From: B1 sp034439755
GTDB taxonomy: Bacteria; Bacteroidota; Bacteroidia; UKL13-3
Direction: 5' to 3'
Assembly: GCA_034439755.1 (NCBI GenBank)
Contig: JAWXAZ010000133.1
Coordinates: forward strand, 1 to 64,000
Length of the DNA: 64,000 nucleotides
Shown piece after piece: positions 26,532 to 34,996 of this stretch. The notes under the pieces are model-generated. The model was not told the DNA's origin, did no database searches, and saw only the letters and a program-made list of their open reading frames with translations. Within the stretch, counting starts at the first letter, position 1. Each line of letters opens with the position of its first letter. Made by a program: the position numbers and the translations under genes.

Positions 26532-27575
26532 ATGAAAAAGCAAGCCGTTTTTATTGTATTGGGATTTCTTTTTGCGAACCTTTTAAAGGGTCAAAATAAC
26601 GAAGCACATCTTCAGAACCTCAAACAAATAACCTTTGGCGGCGATAATGCCGAAGCATATTGGAGTTTCGATAACCATAAAATTGCTTTTCAAAGCAATA
26701 ATAAAAAATGGGGCTTAAAATGCGATCAAATCTTTATGATGGATTTGCGTAAGGCCATAGATACAACTAAAATACCTCAGCTTATTAGTACCGGTATGGG
26801 AAGAACTACCTGCAGTTATTATATGCCAAATAACAAAGATGTTTTGTTTGCTTCAACCCATTTAGGTGGCAAAGATTGTCCGGCCGACCCGCCACCATCT
26901 AAGCGATATTTATGGGCTATTTATGCCGATTTTGATATTTTTATTGCGAATGAAAAGGGAAAAATTATCAAGCAATTAACCAATGAACCGGGATACGATG
27001 CAGAGGCAACGGTAAGTCCTAAGGGAGATAAAATAGTTTTTACCAGCACAAGAAATGGCGATTTGGATTTATACGTGATGGATATGGATGGTAAAAATGT
27101 TAAACAAGTAACTTTTGGACTAGGATACGATGGGGGTGCATTTTTCTCTCCAGATGGTAAAAATCTTGTTTTTAGGGCTTCTAGGCCAACTGGCGAGGAG
27201 GAAATTAAAGATTATAAGGATATGCTTGCGAAGGGATTAGTAGCACCAACAAACATGGAAATCTATACGTGTAATGTGGATGGTAGTGATTTAAAGCAAA
27301 TCACCCATTTAGGAAAAGCAAATTGGGCTCCTTTTTATCACCCTTCCATGAAGAAAATTATTTTTAGCTCGAACCACCACAGCGAAAAAGGATACGATTT
27401 TCAGCTTTATATGATTAATGTAGATGGAACAGGATTGGAAAAAATTACCCAAAACAGCCTATTCAACGCCTTTCCCATGTTTTCGCCAGACGGCAAAAAG
27501 TTGATTTTCTCGAGCAACCGCAATAATGGTGGAACAAGAGATACCAATTTGTTTATTGCCGATTGGAAAGACTAA
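26532..27575 (+). CDS. TolB-like beta-propeller protein (PD40 repeats)
   Basis: 347 residues with a signal peptide (to about LLKGQ, residue 20). Several WD40-like PD40 repeats can be seen: AYWSFDNHKIAFQSNN near 43, EATVSPKGDKIVFTSTRNGD near 158-177, GAFFSPDGKNLVFRAS near 200-215, and FPMFSPDGKKLIFSSNRNNG near 315-334. This predicts a six-blade propeller like TolB, exported to the periplasm or surface. It is the fourth gene on the strand, 33 bases after the HmuY-like lipoprotein, so it may belong to the uptake operon. Function is unknown. Its stop overlaps the convergent DUF2452 gene by 4 bases. Confidence 0.88.
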   Translation: MKKQAVFIVLGFLFANLLKGQNNEAHLQNLKQITFGGDNAEAYWSFDNHKIAFQSNNKKWGLKCDQIFMMDLRKAIDTTKIPQLISTGMGRTTCSYYMPNNKDVLFASTHLGGKDCPADPPPSKRYLWAIYADFDIFIANEKGKIIKQLTNEPGYDAEATVSPKGDKIVFTSTRNGDLDLYVMDMDGKNVKQVTFGLGYDGGAFFSPDGKNLVFRASRPTGEEEIKDYKDMLAKGLVAPTNMEIYTCNVDGSDLKQITHLGKANWAPFYHPSMKKIIFSSNHHSEKGYDFQLYMINVDGTGLEKITQNSLFNAFPMFSPDGKKLIFSSNRNNGGTRDTNLFIADWKD

Positions 27576-28012
27576 TTTGTCTGCTTATTAATAACATCCC
27601 AGCTATGGTCGCCAAGCAATTTCACCGTGGCAACATAGGTACCCATGCTTTTACTTTGACCCCATTCTTGCGGACCAATAATGGACATTTTATAATGATC
27701 GTCTTTTTGGTATAGGTGATAAATTTGCCCAATAATTGGCTGAAAACGCATGTCGGATTCATAAATGCGTTCAGACACTTTTAGCCTGTCTTCAATTTCC
27801 CTAACCTGCTCCATAATTAAATCGGCTTGTTTTTTAAGTAAAGCCATTTCCTGATTCGCATAATGATGCATTGCCTCCACAGCAATTGCGCGAATTTTCC
27901 CTTTATCTTCTATCCTAATTACTGGCGACCCAACGCTCAATGGAATAGGAGATAGACTCGCTGGTCCTATATAACTTCCATCCTCATTTAACATGTCTTT
28001 TTTATCTTCCAT
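27572..28012 (-). CDS. DUF2452 family protein
   Basis: 146 residues from the ATG at 28012. A longer reading from a TTG at 28084 adds 24 basic residues and is less likely. The GKIRAIAVEAMHHYANQEMA helix near 57-76, the ISERIYESD-like VSERIYESDMRFQPIIGQIY stretch and MSIIGPQEWG near 115 are what I recall of DUF2452, a Bacteroidota-centred family of unknown function. No signal peptide or membrane segment; a coiled coil is likely around 57-95. Confidence 0.75.
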   Translation of the reverse strand: MEDKKDMLNEDGSYIGPASLSPIPLSVGSPVIRIEDKGKIRAIAVEAMHHYANQEMALLKKQADLIMEQVREIEDRLKVSERIYESDMRFQPIIGQIYHLYQKDDHYKMSIIGPQEWGQSKSMGTYVATVKLLGDHSWDVINKQTN

Positions 28013-28055
28013 AAGCAAATAACCTTTTCTGCGGTAGTTTGTTTTAATTTTTTTC

Positions 28056-28109
28056 TGTCTGAACCAAGGATTTTTGAATTTCAACTTGATGGATAAATTG
28101 GTTCAGACA
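28056..28109. repeat. Inverted pair of the dispersed TTGGTTCAG word
   Basis: TGTCTGAACCAA (28056-28067) and TTGGTTCAGACA (28098-28109) form perfect 12-bp arms with a 30-base loop, between the divergent DUF2452 and ispH genes. Each arm contains the 9-mer that recurs across the window. It could act as a hairpin in RNA, as a divergent operator, or as a paired uptake or recombination site. Confidence 0.75.
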
Positions 28110-28159
28110 AACAAAAGTAATGAATTTGTGTTATAAGGATAGGATTAGTTGATAATTCC

Positions 28160-28167
28160 TATCTTTG
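28160..28167 (+). promoter_or_regulatory. -7 promoter box of ispH
   Basis: TATCTTTG matches TAnnTTTG. Only 8 bases separate it from the ispH ATG, so the mRNA leader would be about 2-4 bases. No TTG lies at the expected -33 distance. Confidence 0.5.
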
Positions 28168-28175
28168 TATTATAT

Positions 28176-29018
28176 ATGAAATTGACAGTTGAAATAGATG
28201 ATAATTCGGGATTTTGCTTTGGCGTTGTGTTCGCCATTCAAATGGCTGAGGATATTTTAAATGAAGAAGGCCATTTATATTGTTTAGGAGACATTGTGCA
28301 CAACGATGAAGAAGTATCTCGTTTAAGAGAAAAGGGATTAGAAATAATTAACCACGATCAGTTTAATGAGTTGCGTAATACCAAGGTGTTAATACGTGCC
28401 CATGGCGAGCCTCCAGAAACCTATAAGTTGGCTATGGAATACGGCATTGAATTGGTTGATGCAAGCTGTCCTGTTGTGTTAAAACTTCAACACCGTGTTA
28501 GGGAAGCTTCTAACAAGGATGAACAAATTCTCATCTATGGCAAACATGGTCATGCCGAGGTTAAAGGCTTGGTAGGGCAAACCAATGGCGATGCCATTGT
28601 GGTTGAGTCTTTCGACGAATTAGAGAAATATGATTTGCCTAAAAAAATCCAATTATTTAGTCAAACAACAAAGCGAACAAAAAACTTATACCTGCTAAAA
28701 GAAAAACTAGAGTCGCAAGGAATTGAAGTGAACTTTAACGATACGCTCTGCAGGCAAGTAAGCAATAGAGATATTCAACTGCGTGATTTTGCAAAAAGAT
28801 TCGATAAAATAGTTTTTGTAGCGGGCCTAAAATCTAGCAACGGCAAAGTGCTTTTCGATGTTTGCAAAGAGCATAACAAGAATACTTTTTTTGTAAGCAG
28901 TAAGGAAGAGATTAAGCCAGAATGGTTTAATGATGGTGATACCGTTGGCATTTGTGGAGCAACTTCTACACCCCAGTGGCAAATGGACCAAATGCGAGAT
29001 TTCTTAATAAATATGTAA
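28176..29018 (+). CDS. ispH: 4-hydroxy-3-methylbut-2-enyl diphosphate reductase
   Basis: 280 residues using the ATG at 28176, which gives the usual Bacteroidota opening MKLTVEIDDNSGFCFGV. Last step of the MEP pathway: an iron-sulfur enzyme making IPP and DMAPP. The three cluster cysteines are visible in GFCFGV (residue 14), ASCPVV (about 97) and DTLCRQVSNRD (about 190). IRAHGEP (about 74) and KHGHAEV (about 125) hold the conserved His residues, and GATSTPQWQM is near the C-terminus. dxs of the same pathway is at 5214. Confidence 0.97.
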   Translation: MKLTVEIDDNSGFCFGVVFAIQMAEDILNEEGHLYCLGDIVHNDEEVSRLREKGLEIINHDQFNELRNTKVLIRAHGEPPETYKLAMEYGIELVDASCPVVLKLQHRVREASNKDEQILIYGKHGHAEVKGLVGQTNGDAIVVESFDELEKYDLPKKIQLFSQTTKRTKNLYLLKEKLESQGIEVNFNDTLCRQVSNRDIQLRDFAKRFDKIVFVAGLKSSNGKVLFDVCKEHNKNTFFVSSKEEIKPEWFNDGDTVGICGATSTPQWQMDQMRDFLINM

Positions 29019-29098
29019 TAATTTTATTTAGACTTTTTCCTTGTTTAATTGAATTTTAATTTTAAAATTGCCCTAATCGAACGTTAAAAATTTGTATC

Positions 29099-29683
29099 AT
29101 GAAAAAATACTTTTATACCATATTCTTCCTAGCCTTTACGGGTGTTTTAATTTATAGTTTATCAGAGGCAAATGCCACTAAAACCAAGGAAGTAATGAAG
29201 ACAGAAACTACTACTTTTTACGATTTAAAAATAAACTCAATTGATGGCAAGAAGCAAATCAATATGAAAGAATTTAAGGGCAAATACGTCTTGTGTGTTA
29301 ATGTTGCGAGCGAGTGCGGTTACACACAGCAATATGCTGGCTTGCAAGAACTGTCGAGTAAATACAAAGATAAGCTAGTTGTTATTGGGTTTCCTTGCAA
29401 TCAATTCTTAGGACAAGAGCCAGGAACTGCGCAAGAAATACAGACTTTTTGCAAAAAAAATTATGGTGTTACATTTTTGCTCAGCGAAAAAATTGAGGTT
29501 AAGGGTTCAAATGCGCATCCAATATATAAATGGTTAACTCAAAAGGCTTTAAACAGCAAAGAAGATGTGACCATAAAATGGAATTTTAATAAAATTCTGA
29601 TTGATCCCAATGGAAATTGGCTAAAATATTTTCCTTCTGGAACTGAGCCAATGAATGCCGAAATTACTAAGTTATTAAACTAA
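29099..29683 (+). CDS. Glutathione peroxidase family protein, exported
   Basis: 194 residues. Residues ~1-26 form a signal peptide or membrane anchor, unusual for the mostly cytosolic family. The peroxidatic Cys sits in NVASECGYTQQYAGL (Cys in place of selenocysteine), followed by GFPCNQFLGQEPGT and WNFNKILID with the conserved Trp and Asn. It reduces peroxides, probably with thioredoxin-type donors as in other Cys-Gpx enzymes. Placed 80 bases after ispH and probably read on its own. Envelope location is inferred. Confidence 0.92.
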   Translation: MKKYFYTIFFLAFTGVLIYSLSEANATKTKEVMKTETTTFYDLKINSIDGKKQINMKEFKGKYVLCVNVASECGYTQQYAGLQELSSKYKDKLVVIGFPCNQFLGQEPGTAQEIQTFCKKNYGVTFLLSEKIEVKGSNAHPIYKWLTQKALNSKEDVTIKWNFNKILIDPNGNWLKYFPSGTEPMNAEITKLLN

Positions 29684-29691
29684 AAAAGCGT

Positions 29692-31158
29692 TTAAACTCC
29701 CCTAAAGTTTGATAGGTTTAGTTTTAGTCCGAAGAATATATCTGTGCCTTTTACTTTTCTAATGCCTACCATTTCTAATAGGTGATTTGTGCCCATATAG
29801 AACGGGCCATATCTAAAGTTTAAGCCAAATACTGGATATTGATATTCTATTAAACTTATTGGCAAACCCACTTCAAACATCTGCTTTTCGTAACGTGCCG
29901 AAAGACTTAAAATGTTTGGTGCATAAAGCGAAATGGTATTGGGAATAGGTAACCTTTGAGAACCAGATAAGTTAAAATATATATTGTTCTTAAAGTTATA
30001 GTCGAATTGGAAGTTAAATCTAGTGGCAGTATAATGTGTATACTGTTTGTCTAAGGTGTATTTTGTGCCAGCATTTTGAGCATAATCAAACCTCATTTTT
30101 CTGTCTAAGGCAAATACACCTAAGTAAAAAGATTGATCCAAGTTTTTAGTAGGACCATTGGCATTTTCATATTTGTTAGAAACGGTTTGGTTGGTAAACT
30201 GAATTCTTCCAATGTCCATCAAGGCAAACCCAAAACGCCATTTATAATCTTGGTATTCCCTAATTTTACCGCCAAACCTAATATTTGGGCAAACAGTTAA
30301 CCTAGTGGGACGAGATTTCTTTTTTCTTAAATAGGTATAACCAATATCAAATGCAAAACCTTTTCCTCTTGATGATAGAAGCTCACCAAAGTCGGCAGAT
30401 TTTGTAGCAGCATAATTGTAAATGATGTTGCCATTTTCCATTAATACAGTTGAATCTCCAATATACGTCCATTTGGTTTTACCTAAATCTTCAAATACGA
30501 TGGAATTGATGCCATTTAAATAATGAGCGGTAATTCCTAAACGATGTTTAGACTTATACGTATCTGCAATTTCGTATGAGTAGTTGAAAGCAACATCTGT
30601 ATAAACCAAGGTTCCAGAGGCTACTTTATTCAATTCAAATGATTTTCCTTGAAGCTCAATGGCCGATGCTCCTTTCAACAGAAAGATAGCCATTTCAGGT
30701 GGCAAGTTTACCGTGCTCTCACTCGCTTTAAAAGCGGTTAATAATCCAAATGAATGCTTTCCACTGTTAATTAAAATTGATGGACCATAAACAGTAGCGT
30801 CTGCAAAAATATAATTATTAGGTTTTAAACTCCTTCTTAGGTTAAATATTCTATCGAAAGTTTGATTTACACTTTCATTTTTATTGTCTGCATTTTTGCC
30901 AAAGGCCTTAAATATTTCGGGAGATAATAATTGTGTAATGGGTTTTGGATCCATATAATAACCATTGTTTAAAATGGAAGTATTATAATTAAATAGCATG
31001 AAATCGGTTCCATTATTCAAGTAGTTAGTAGATGCAGGGTTTATGGTAACACCCATTATGCCAGAATAATTGCCTATGCTCAATCCCGTTTGAAACTGAG
31101 CGTTTCCATGCTTAAAGCAAAGGCCCAAAATAACTAATATATAGAAATACTTTTTCAT
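29692..31158 (-). CDS. DUF5723 family secreted/outer-membrane protein
   Basis: 488 residues with a signal peptide ending HGNAQ (residue 21). The mature protein is rich in alternating aromatic strands (for example NNIYFNLSGSQRLP, LSLSARYEKQMFEVG, FRYGPFYMGTNHL), as expected for a beta-barrel or porin-like protein. The opening GYSIG-like LSIGNYSGIMGVTINPAS matches DUF5723 in Bacteroidota, whose function is unknown. It has its own promoter overlapping the comF stop and converges with the glutathione peroxidase gene, 8 bases apart. Confidence 0.8.
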   Translation of the reverse strand: MKKYFYILVILGLCFKHGNAQFQTGLSIGNYSGIMGVTINPASTNYLNNGTDFMLFNYNTSILNNGYYMDPKPITQLLSPEIFKAFGKNADNKNESVNQTFDRIFNLRRSLKPNNYIFADATVYGPSILINSGKHSFGLLTAFKASESTVNLPPEMAIFLLKGASAIELQGKSFELNKVASGTLVYTDVAFNYSYEIADTYKSKHRLGITAHYLNGINSIVFEDLGKTKWTYIGDSTVLMENGNIIYNYAATKSADFGELLSSRGKGFAFDIGYTYLRKKKSRPTRLTVCPNIRFGGKIREYQDYKWRFGFALMDIGRIQFTNQTVSNKYENANGPTKNLDQSFYLGVFALDRKMRFDYAQNAGTKYTLDKQYTHYTATRFNFQFDYNFKNNIYFNLSGSQRLPIPNTISLYAPNILSLSARYEKQMFEVGLPISLIEYQYPVFGLNFRYGPFYMGTNHLLEMVGIRKVKGTDIFFGLKLNLSNFRGV

Positions 31159-31208
31159 TTTTTTTGGGTGGATATTCGTTTCAAGACATGTAACACTTAT
31201 TTAAGCTA

Positions 31209-31239
31209 CAAAGTTAAGCAGCAAATGCTATACTAGCAA
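31209..31239 (-). promoter_or_regulatory. Promoter of the DUF5723 gene, overlapping the comF stop
   Basis: Minus-strand TTG (31239-31237), 20-base spacer, TAACTTTG (31216-31209). The TAA of the -7 box is also the stop codon of comF. About 45 bases of leader precede the ATG at 31158. Confidence 0.65.
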
Positions 31240-31912
31240 TGCTAATTGTGCAATTACTGCTTTTAATAATTTCTTTTGCGCAACTCTCAATTGTTGCTCC
31301 AGTAGTTATCACATCATCCACCAACAAAATATGCTTATTGGCTAACAAACTAGCATCCGCAACTTCAAAAATGGATGAAACATTTTCCCACCTTTCAGTA
31401 CGCGATTTTTTCGTTTGGGTATCAGTAGCTTTGGTTCGAACCAATGCATTGCTTAAATTTTCTATTTCTAGCAAATTTGAAATGCCATTGGCAAAAGCCA
31501 AACTCTGGTTATACCCTCTCTTCTTTAACCTACTACTATGCAAAGGTATGGCAGCTATAGCGTCAATACTATGATTTTCAACAGTTTTTTTTATCCTCTC
31601 TGCATATATTTCACCCAAATAAGTCGCCAACTCTTCATTTCCTTTGTATTTTAATTCGTGCAATAGTTTTTGTGTCATTCCTTTTTGATTGAAAAATAGA
31701 AACGAAAAAGCCCTTTCGAAAGGTATTCTTCCCCACAAAGTTTTTTCAACTTCGTTTTCCTTTTTTAAATGGTCGTTTGTTTCTGGCAATACAAATTGAC
31801 AACCAAGGCATAAATACCGCTCGCTTTCAATTAAATTCTTATTGCAGCTAACGCAAAGATTTGGGTAAAGCAGATGAAGAACACTATTTAAGAAGGAGGA
31901 GCAGTATATCAT
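31214..31912 (-). CDS. comF: ComF family phosphoribosyltransferase-like protein
   Basis: 232 residues. N-terminal zinc finger CVSCNK ... CLGC near 20-38, then a type I phosphoribosyltransferase domain with IAAIPLHSSRLKKRGYNQS near 125 and the PRPP-binding HILLVDDVITTGATIESC near 193-210. ComF proteins take part in DNA transformation in naturally competent bacteria (GntX-like in others). The start lies 3 bases after the M6 protease stop, so the two may be one transcript. The abundance of a repeated DNA word in this window makes a competence gene of interest, but no link is shown. Confidence 0.92.
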   Translation of the reverse strand: MIYCSSFLNSVLHLLYPNLCVSCNKNLIESERYLCLGCQFVLPETNDHLKKENEVEKTLWGRIPFERAFSFLFFNQKGMTQKLLHELKYKGNEELATYLGEIYAERIKKTVENHSIDAIAAIPLHSSRLKKRGYNQSLAFANGISNLLEIENLSNALVRTKATDTQTKKSRTERWENVSSIFEVADASLLANKHILLVDDVITTGATIESCAKEIIKSSNCTISIASIAFAA

Positions 31913-31915
31913 TAC

Positions 31916-34267
31916 TTATTGGGCTGTTACCCTTAATATTTTGTTAAAATTTGGTCCGCTTAGTTCAATAATATAAACGCCCATTTGAATATCTTTTGTT
32001 GGCACACTAATTAAATTTTTTCCTTGTAATGATTTAAATTCTTTCTTTTCCCAAATCAATTTACCTTGGATATCCCTTAAGCTAATGGCAATTTCACATT
32101 TATTTTGCAAGGTAAATTCTAAATTTAATTCGTTGTTAAAGGGGTTTGGATATGCATTGGCCTGAACCAAAAACTGACTTTCGTTTACGCCTAAAGCCCA
32201 AAAAGACAAAATCCCCGAAGATGTATCTGAGCATTGGTTTGCAGAAAATGCGATTAACTTAAATGGAATGTCTGCAGCTCCTGATATTTTATAGATAAGC
32301 TCGTTGGCCGTTGAGGTTTGGTTTGAACCAAATTTCCATATGCTGTAAAGCGCACCTTCCGAATTGTTTTTTAAACTAAATTGATTGCTATCTAACCTTA
32401 CAATTTGCGCCACCGCTGTGGGCGAAACATTAACTGAAATAGTTTGTGTATTGGAGTCAATTGCAACGCCGTTCGAATCTAAAATTAATAAGGTAATTGG
32501 AAAGCTGCCCGAATTAGGGTAAAACTTTGTTGGGTTTTCTTCAGATGATGTTGTTCCATCATGGTATTTCCAAAGGTACCTATTAGCAAAATTAGAAATA
32601 TTAATCAGGTTTACATTTAAAGGGGCACATCCTTTTAATGGCTCTGCATTAAAAGCTGCTGTAGGATTATTACCCAGCGTAAAGCTAATTGAACTGTCTG
32701 CATTTTGTGTAATATTACTAATTACTAAATTAGAAGCTTGCTTCACACCCCCTAATTTGTAGTGAAGAGATGAATTTGGGTTTGTGTAAGAATTAAAGTT
32801 CCTATTATTGGTGTTGCCTGGGAATAAATCTCCTGCGTCGCCTCGGTTAGTCCCTTTTTCTAAGTCTCTATTACCATCTGCCTGCATTAAACCTACCCCA
32901 TAAGCACTTGTGTCATTATTCACATTATTGGAACCGCCTGCCGACAAAAGCCTAGCTTTACTTGAATTTATATGCCAAATGGCTAATCCTTTACCTGGCA
33001 AGTATTGATCAAATCCCTTTTTCTGCCTGTTTTCAATTAAGAAAAATTCATTGGCTTGGCTTGTGTTAATTCTAAAGGCGAAATTACTATCTGCCAAACT
33101 TTTAGGGATGGTATAAGTACCGTTACTGTTAATTACCACAGGTTGATTCCATTGCATCACCAATCGCGTCCAAGCGTCGTGCATACATGGCGTCTTTTCA
33201 TTATTAAGCCATGGTCCGCCAGCCATATTTGCAAAATTGCCAGCACCTTCGCCTTTCGATTGGGTAGAATAAATATCTGGCAGGTCTATTAAATGACCAA
33301 ATTCATGGGAGATAACCCCAATTCCTACTTGTGTATAAGCCCCACCGCTGTACCTTTTTTCTGGGAAAATTCCGTAAGAATCAACCAATACCCCATCCAC
33401 CATAACTGAACCAACAGAATAAGCTAGGTTGTAGCGATGGCTCCAAATATAATTGTTTGCAGATGGAGCGCTTTGTTCCTCCGCACCAATCCCTGCATGC
33501 ATAATGATAATTCCGTCTACATAACCATCGCTGTCGTTATCATATTTCGAAAAATCTACGCCGGCCGAATCTGCAGCCAAAATGGCTCTCTTAACTAGTT
33601 CTCCTACATTGTAGTTGTAGTTAGGCGATGACTTTCCATAATTCATGTAGGTGTTTGAGGCCATATACCATCCAAATACATCAACGCTAAGGTCTAATTG
33701 ATTAAATGAGCTTTTTAAATAATAATCTCTAAAAGAACCAGTTCCATTATAGTTTTTCTTCATTAATAGTGAATCGAAATTCGATTTGGCGATGGAGGCA
33801 GGAAGGTCTGGATATTGGATAAGGAGTGTTAAAACCTTGCGATTGCCTTTTGAAGGGAAAGGTTTTCCCCCAGCTTTTTTCAGGTTTACCTGATTGTTTT
33901 GGTAAAAGGACGCCTGAATGATAGAAATTTGTTGCTCACTATACCTTAAATGAGGTGTTGTGGATAGGGTTGTTTTCTTCAATTCGTTTTTGGCAACAAC
34001 ACCAGATCCAACCAAATTTTGGTTCAGGTCTAATGTTGCATATTCCATAAAACCACTCTTATTTTCAACGAGTGTTAAGCCTTCTATGGTTTCAAAGTAG
34101 GTTATCATTTCATTTCCGAATACCCTCACTGTTACATGTGATCCATCTGGATTTTGCTTGTCGAATGTTTCTTCTTTTACCGAACAATTGCTTCTGGAAA
34201 TTTGGCCATAAGAAACGTTGATAATTAGTGAAAAAAATAACAATGCAATTAGTTTAAAAACCTTCAT
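31916..34267 (-). CDS. Secreted M6-family metalloprotease with PKD and T9SS domains
   Basis: 783 residues. Signal peptide ends SYGQ (about 22). A propeptide precedes an M6 (immune-inhibitor-A-like) zinc protease domain: GNRKVLTLLIQYPD near 138, DGYVDGIIIMHAG near 245, and the active-site HEFGHLIDLPDIYS near 320. A PKD domain follows at ~545-625 (FNAEPLKGCAPLNV, GSFPITLLIL). Residues ~700-783 are a type A sorting domain (AYPNPFNNELNLEF, DIQGKLIW, GVYIIELSG). It should be exported by T9SS and degrade extracellular protein. A Kazal-type inhibitor is made elsewhere in the window. Confidence 0.95.
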   Translation of the reverse strand: MKVFKLIALLFFSLIINVSYGQISRSNCSVKEETFDKQNPDGSHVTVRVFGNEMITYFETIEGLTLVENKSGFMEYATLDLNQNLVGSGVVAKNELKKTTLSTTPHLRYSEQQISIIQASFYQNNQVNLKKAGGKPFPSKGNRKVLTLLIQYPDLPASIAKSNFDSLLMKKNYNGTGSFRDYYLKSSFNQLDLSVDVFGWYMASNTYMNYGKSSPNYNYNVGELVKRAILAADSAGVDFSKYDNDSDGYVDGIIIMHAGIGAEEQSAPSANNYIWSHRYNLAYSVGSVMVDGVLVDSYGIFPEKRYSGGAYTQVGIGVISHEFGHLIDLPDIYSTQSKGEGAGNFANMAGGPWLNNEKTPCMHDAWTRLVMQWNQPVVINSNGTYTIPKSLADSNFAFRINTSQANEFFLIENRQKKGFDQYLPGKGLAIWHINSSKARLLSAGGSNNVNNDTSAYGVGLMQADGNRDLEKGTNRGDAGDLFPGNTNNRNFNSYTNPNSSLHYKLGGVKQASNLVISNITQNADSSISFTLGNNPTAAFNAEPLKGCAPLNVNLINISNFANRYLWKYHDGTTSSEENPTKFYPNSGSFPITLLILDSNGVAIDSNTQTISVNVSPTAVAQIVRLDSNQFSLKNNSEGALYSIWKFGSNQTSTANELIYKISGAADIPFKLIAFSANQCSDTSSGILSFWALGVNESQFLVQANAYPNPFNNELNLEFTLQNKCEIAISLRDIQGKLIWEKKEFKSLQGKNLISVPTKDIQMGVYIIELSGPNFNKILRVTAQ

Positions 34268-34400
34268 CTATTGGATTAATTAGTCTTGCAATTTATAAAT
34301 TATGGCTGTAAATCCAAAATACTGCCTTATTCATTGTACAATCAACAGTTTAAACTGGTTTTTTTGGCAATTAAACTGCTTTTATAGTTGGTTTTTTTTG

Positions 34401-34408
34401 TAAATTTG
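34401..34408 (+). promoter_or_regulatory. -7 promoter box of the WG-repeat gene
   Basis: TAAATTTG, an exact match to TAnnTTTG, 13 bases before the TTG start at 34422. No TTG is placed at the expected -33 distance. Confidence 0.4.
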
Positions 34409-34421
34409 TGTTTATAAAATT

Positions 34422-34937
34422 TTGGTTTTGAAAAGGATAGTGAAACTTTTATTGTTGATTCCTTTTATAATATTGTTTAGTGGACTTAAAGACAAGGGTT
34501 ATGATAGGATAGATCCATTTAAAAATGGAATGGCAAAGGTATACAAGGATGGTAAAATTGGATATATAAATACCCAAGGAGAGGAATTTATAAAATGCAG
34601 GTACCATTACATCGGTGATTTTGTAAATGGGGTTGCTAAAGCAATGGTTAACCATAAGTTTGGGTATATTAATTTAAATGATGAAGAAATAATTCCAATC
34701 AAATTTGATTTTATCGGTCCATTTAAGAATAATCTCGCATTGGTTAAGATTAAAGATCAATCTGGATTGGTTAATTCGGAAGGCGAATTAATTTGCCCAA
34801 TCATATATGATGAAATTGGAACATTTAATAAAAATGGGGTAGCAAAGGTTAGAATTAAACGATTGGAGGGTAAGATAAACACCTATGGCGAAGAGGTTGT
34901 GCCCGTTTACAAACCAATTGTTATTGTAGAAGAATAA
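34422..34937 (+). CDS. WG-repeat (KWG leptospira-type) protein
   Basis: 171 residues from a TTG at 34422; a GTG at 34440 is an alternative. A hydrophobic stretch at ~7-22 is a likely signal peptide or anchor. Then about four WG-type repeats of ~30 residues: GMAKVYKDGKIGYINTQGEE, GVAKAMVNHKFGYINLNDEE, LALVKIKDQSGLVNSEGEL and GVAKVRIKRLEGKINTYGEE, where the typical W is replaced by I or L. Such repeats form small beta structures of unknown function. It stands just upstream of rpoN on the same strand, 59 bases apart. Confidence 0.8.
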   Translation: MVLKRIVKLLLLIPFIILFSGLKDKGYDRIDPFKNGMAKVYKDGKIGYINTQGEEFIKCRYHYIGDFVNGVAKAMVNHKFGYINLNDEEIIPIKFDFIGPFKNNLALVKIKDQSGLVNSEGELICPIIYDEIGTFNKNGVAKVRIKRLEGKINTYGEEVVPVYKPIVIVEE

Positions 34938-34996
34938 GCATTCAATCAACAAACTTTTTAAGGGTCGAGTTTTTTTCCTACTTTCGCAGATAGAAG

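Noticed and set aside
28013..28084. 24-codon N-terminal extension of the DUF2452 protein from a TTG
   Set aside because: It overlaps the inverted TTGGTTCAG arm, is highly basic, and the ATG at 28012 gives a better family fit.
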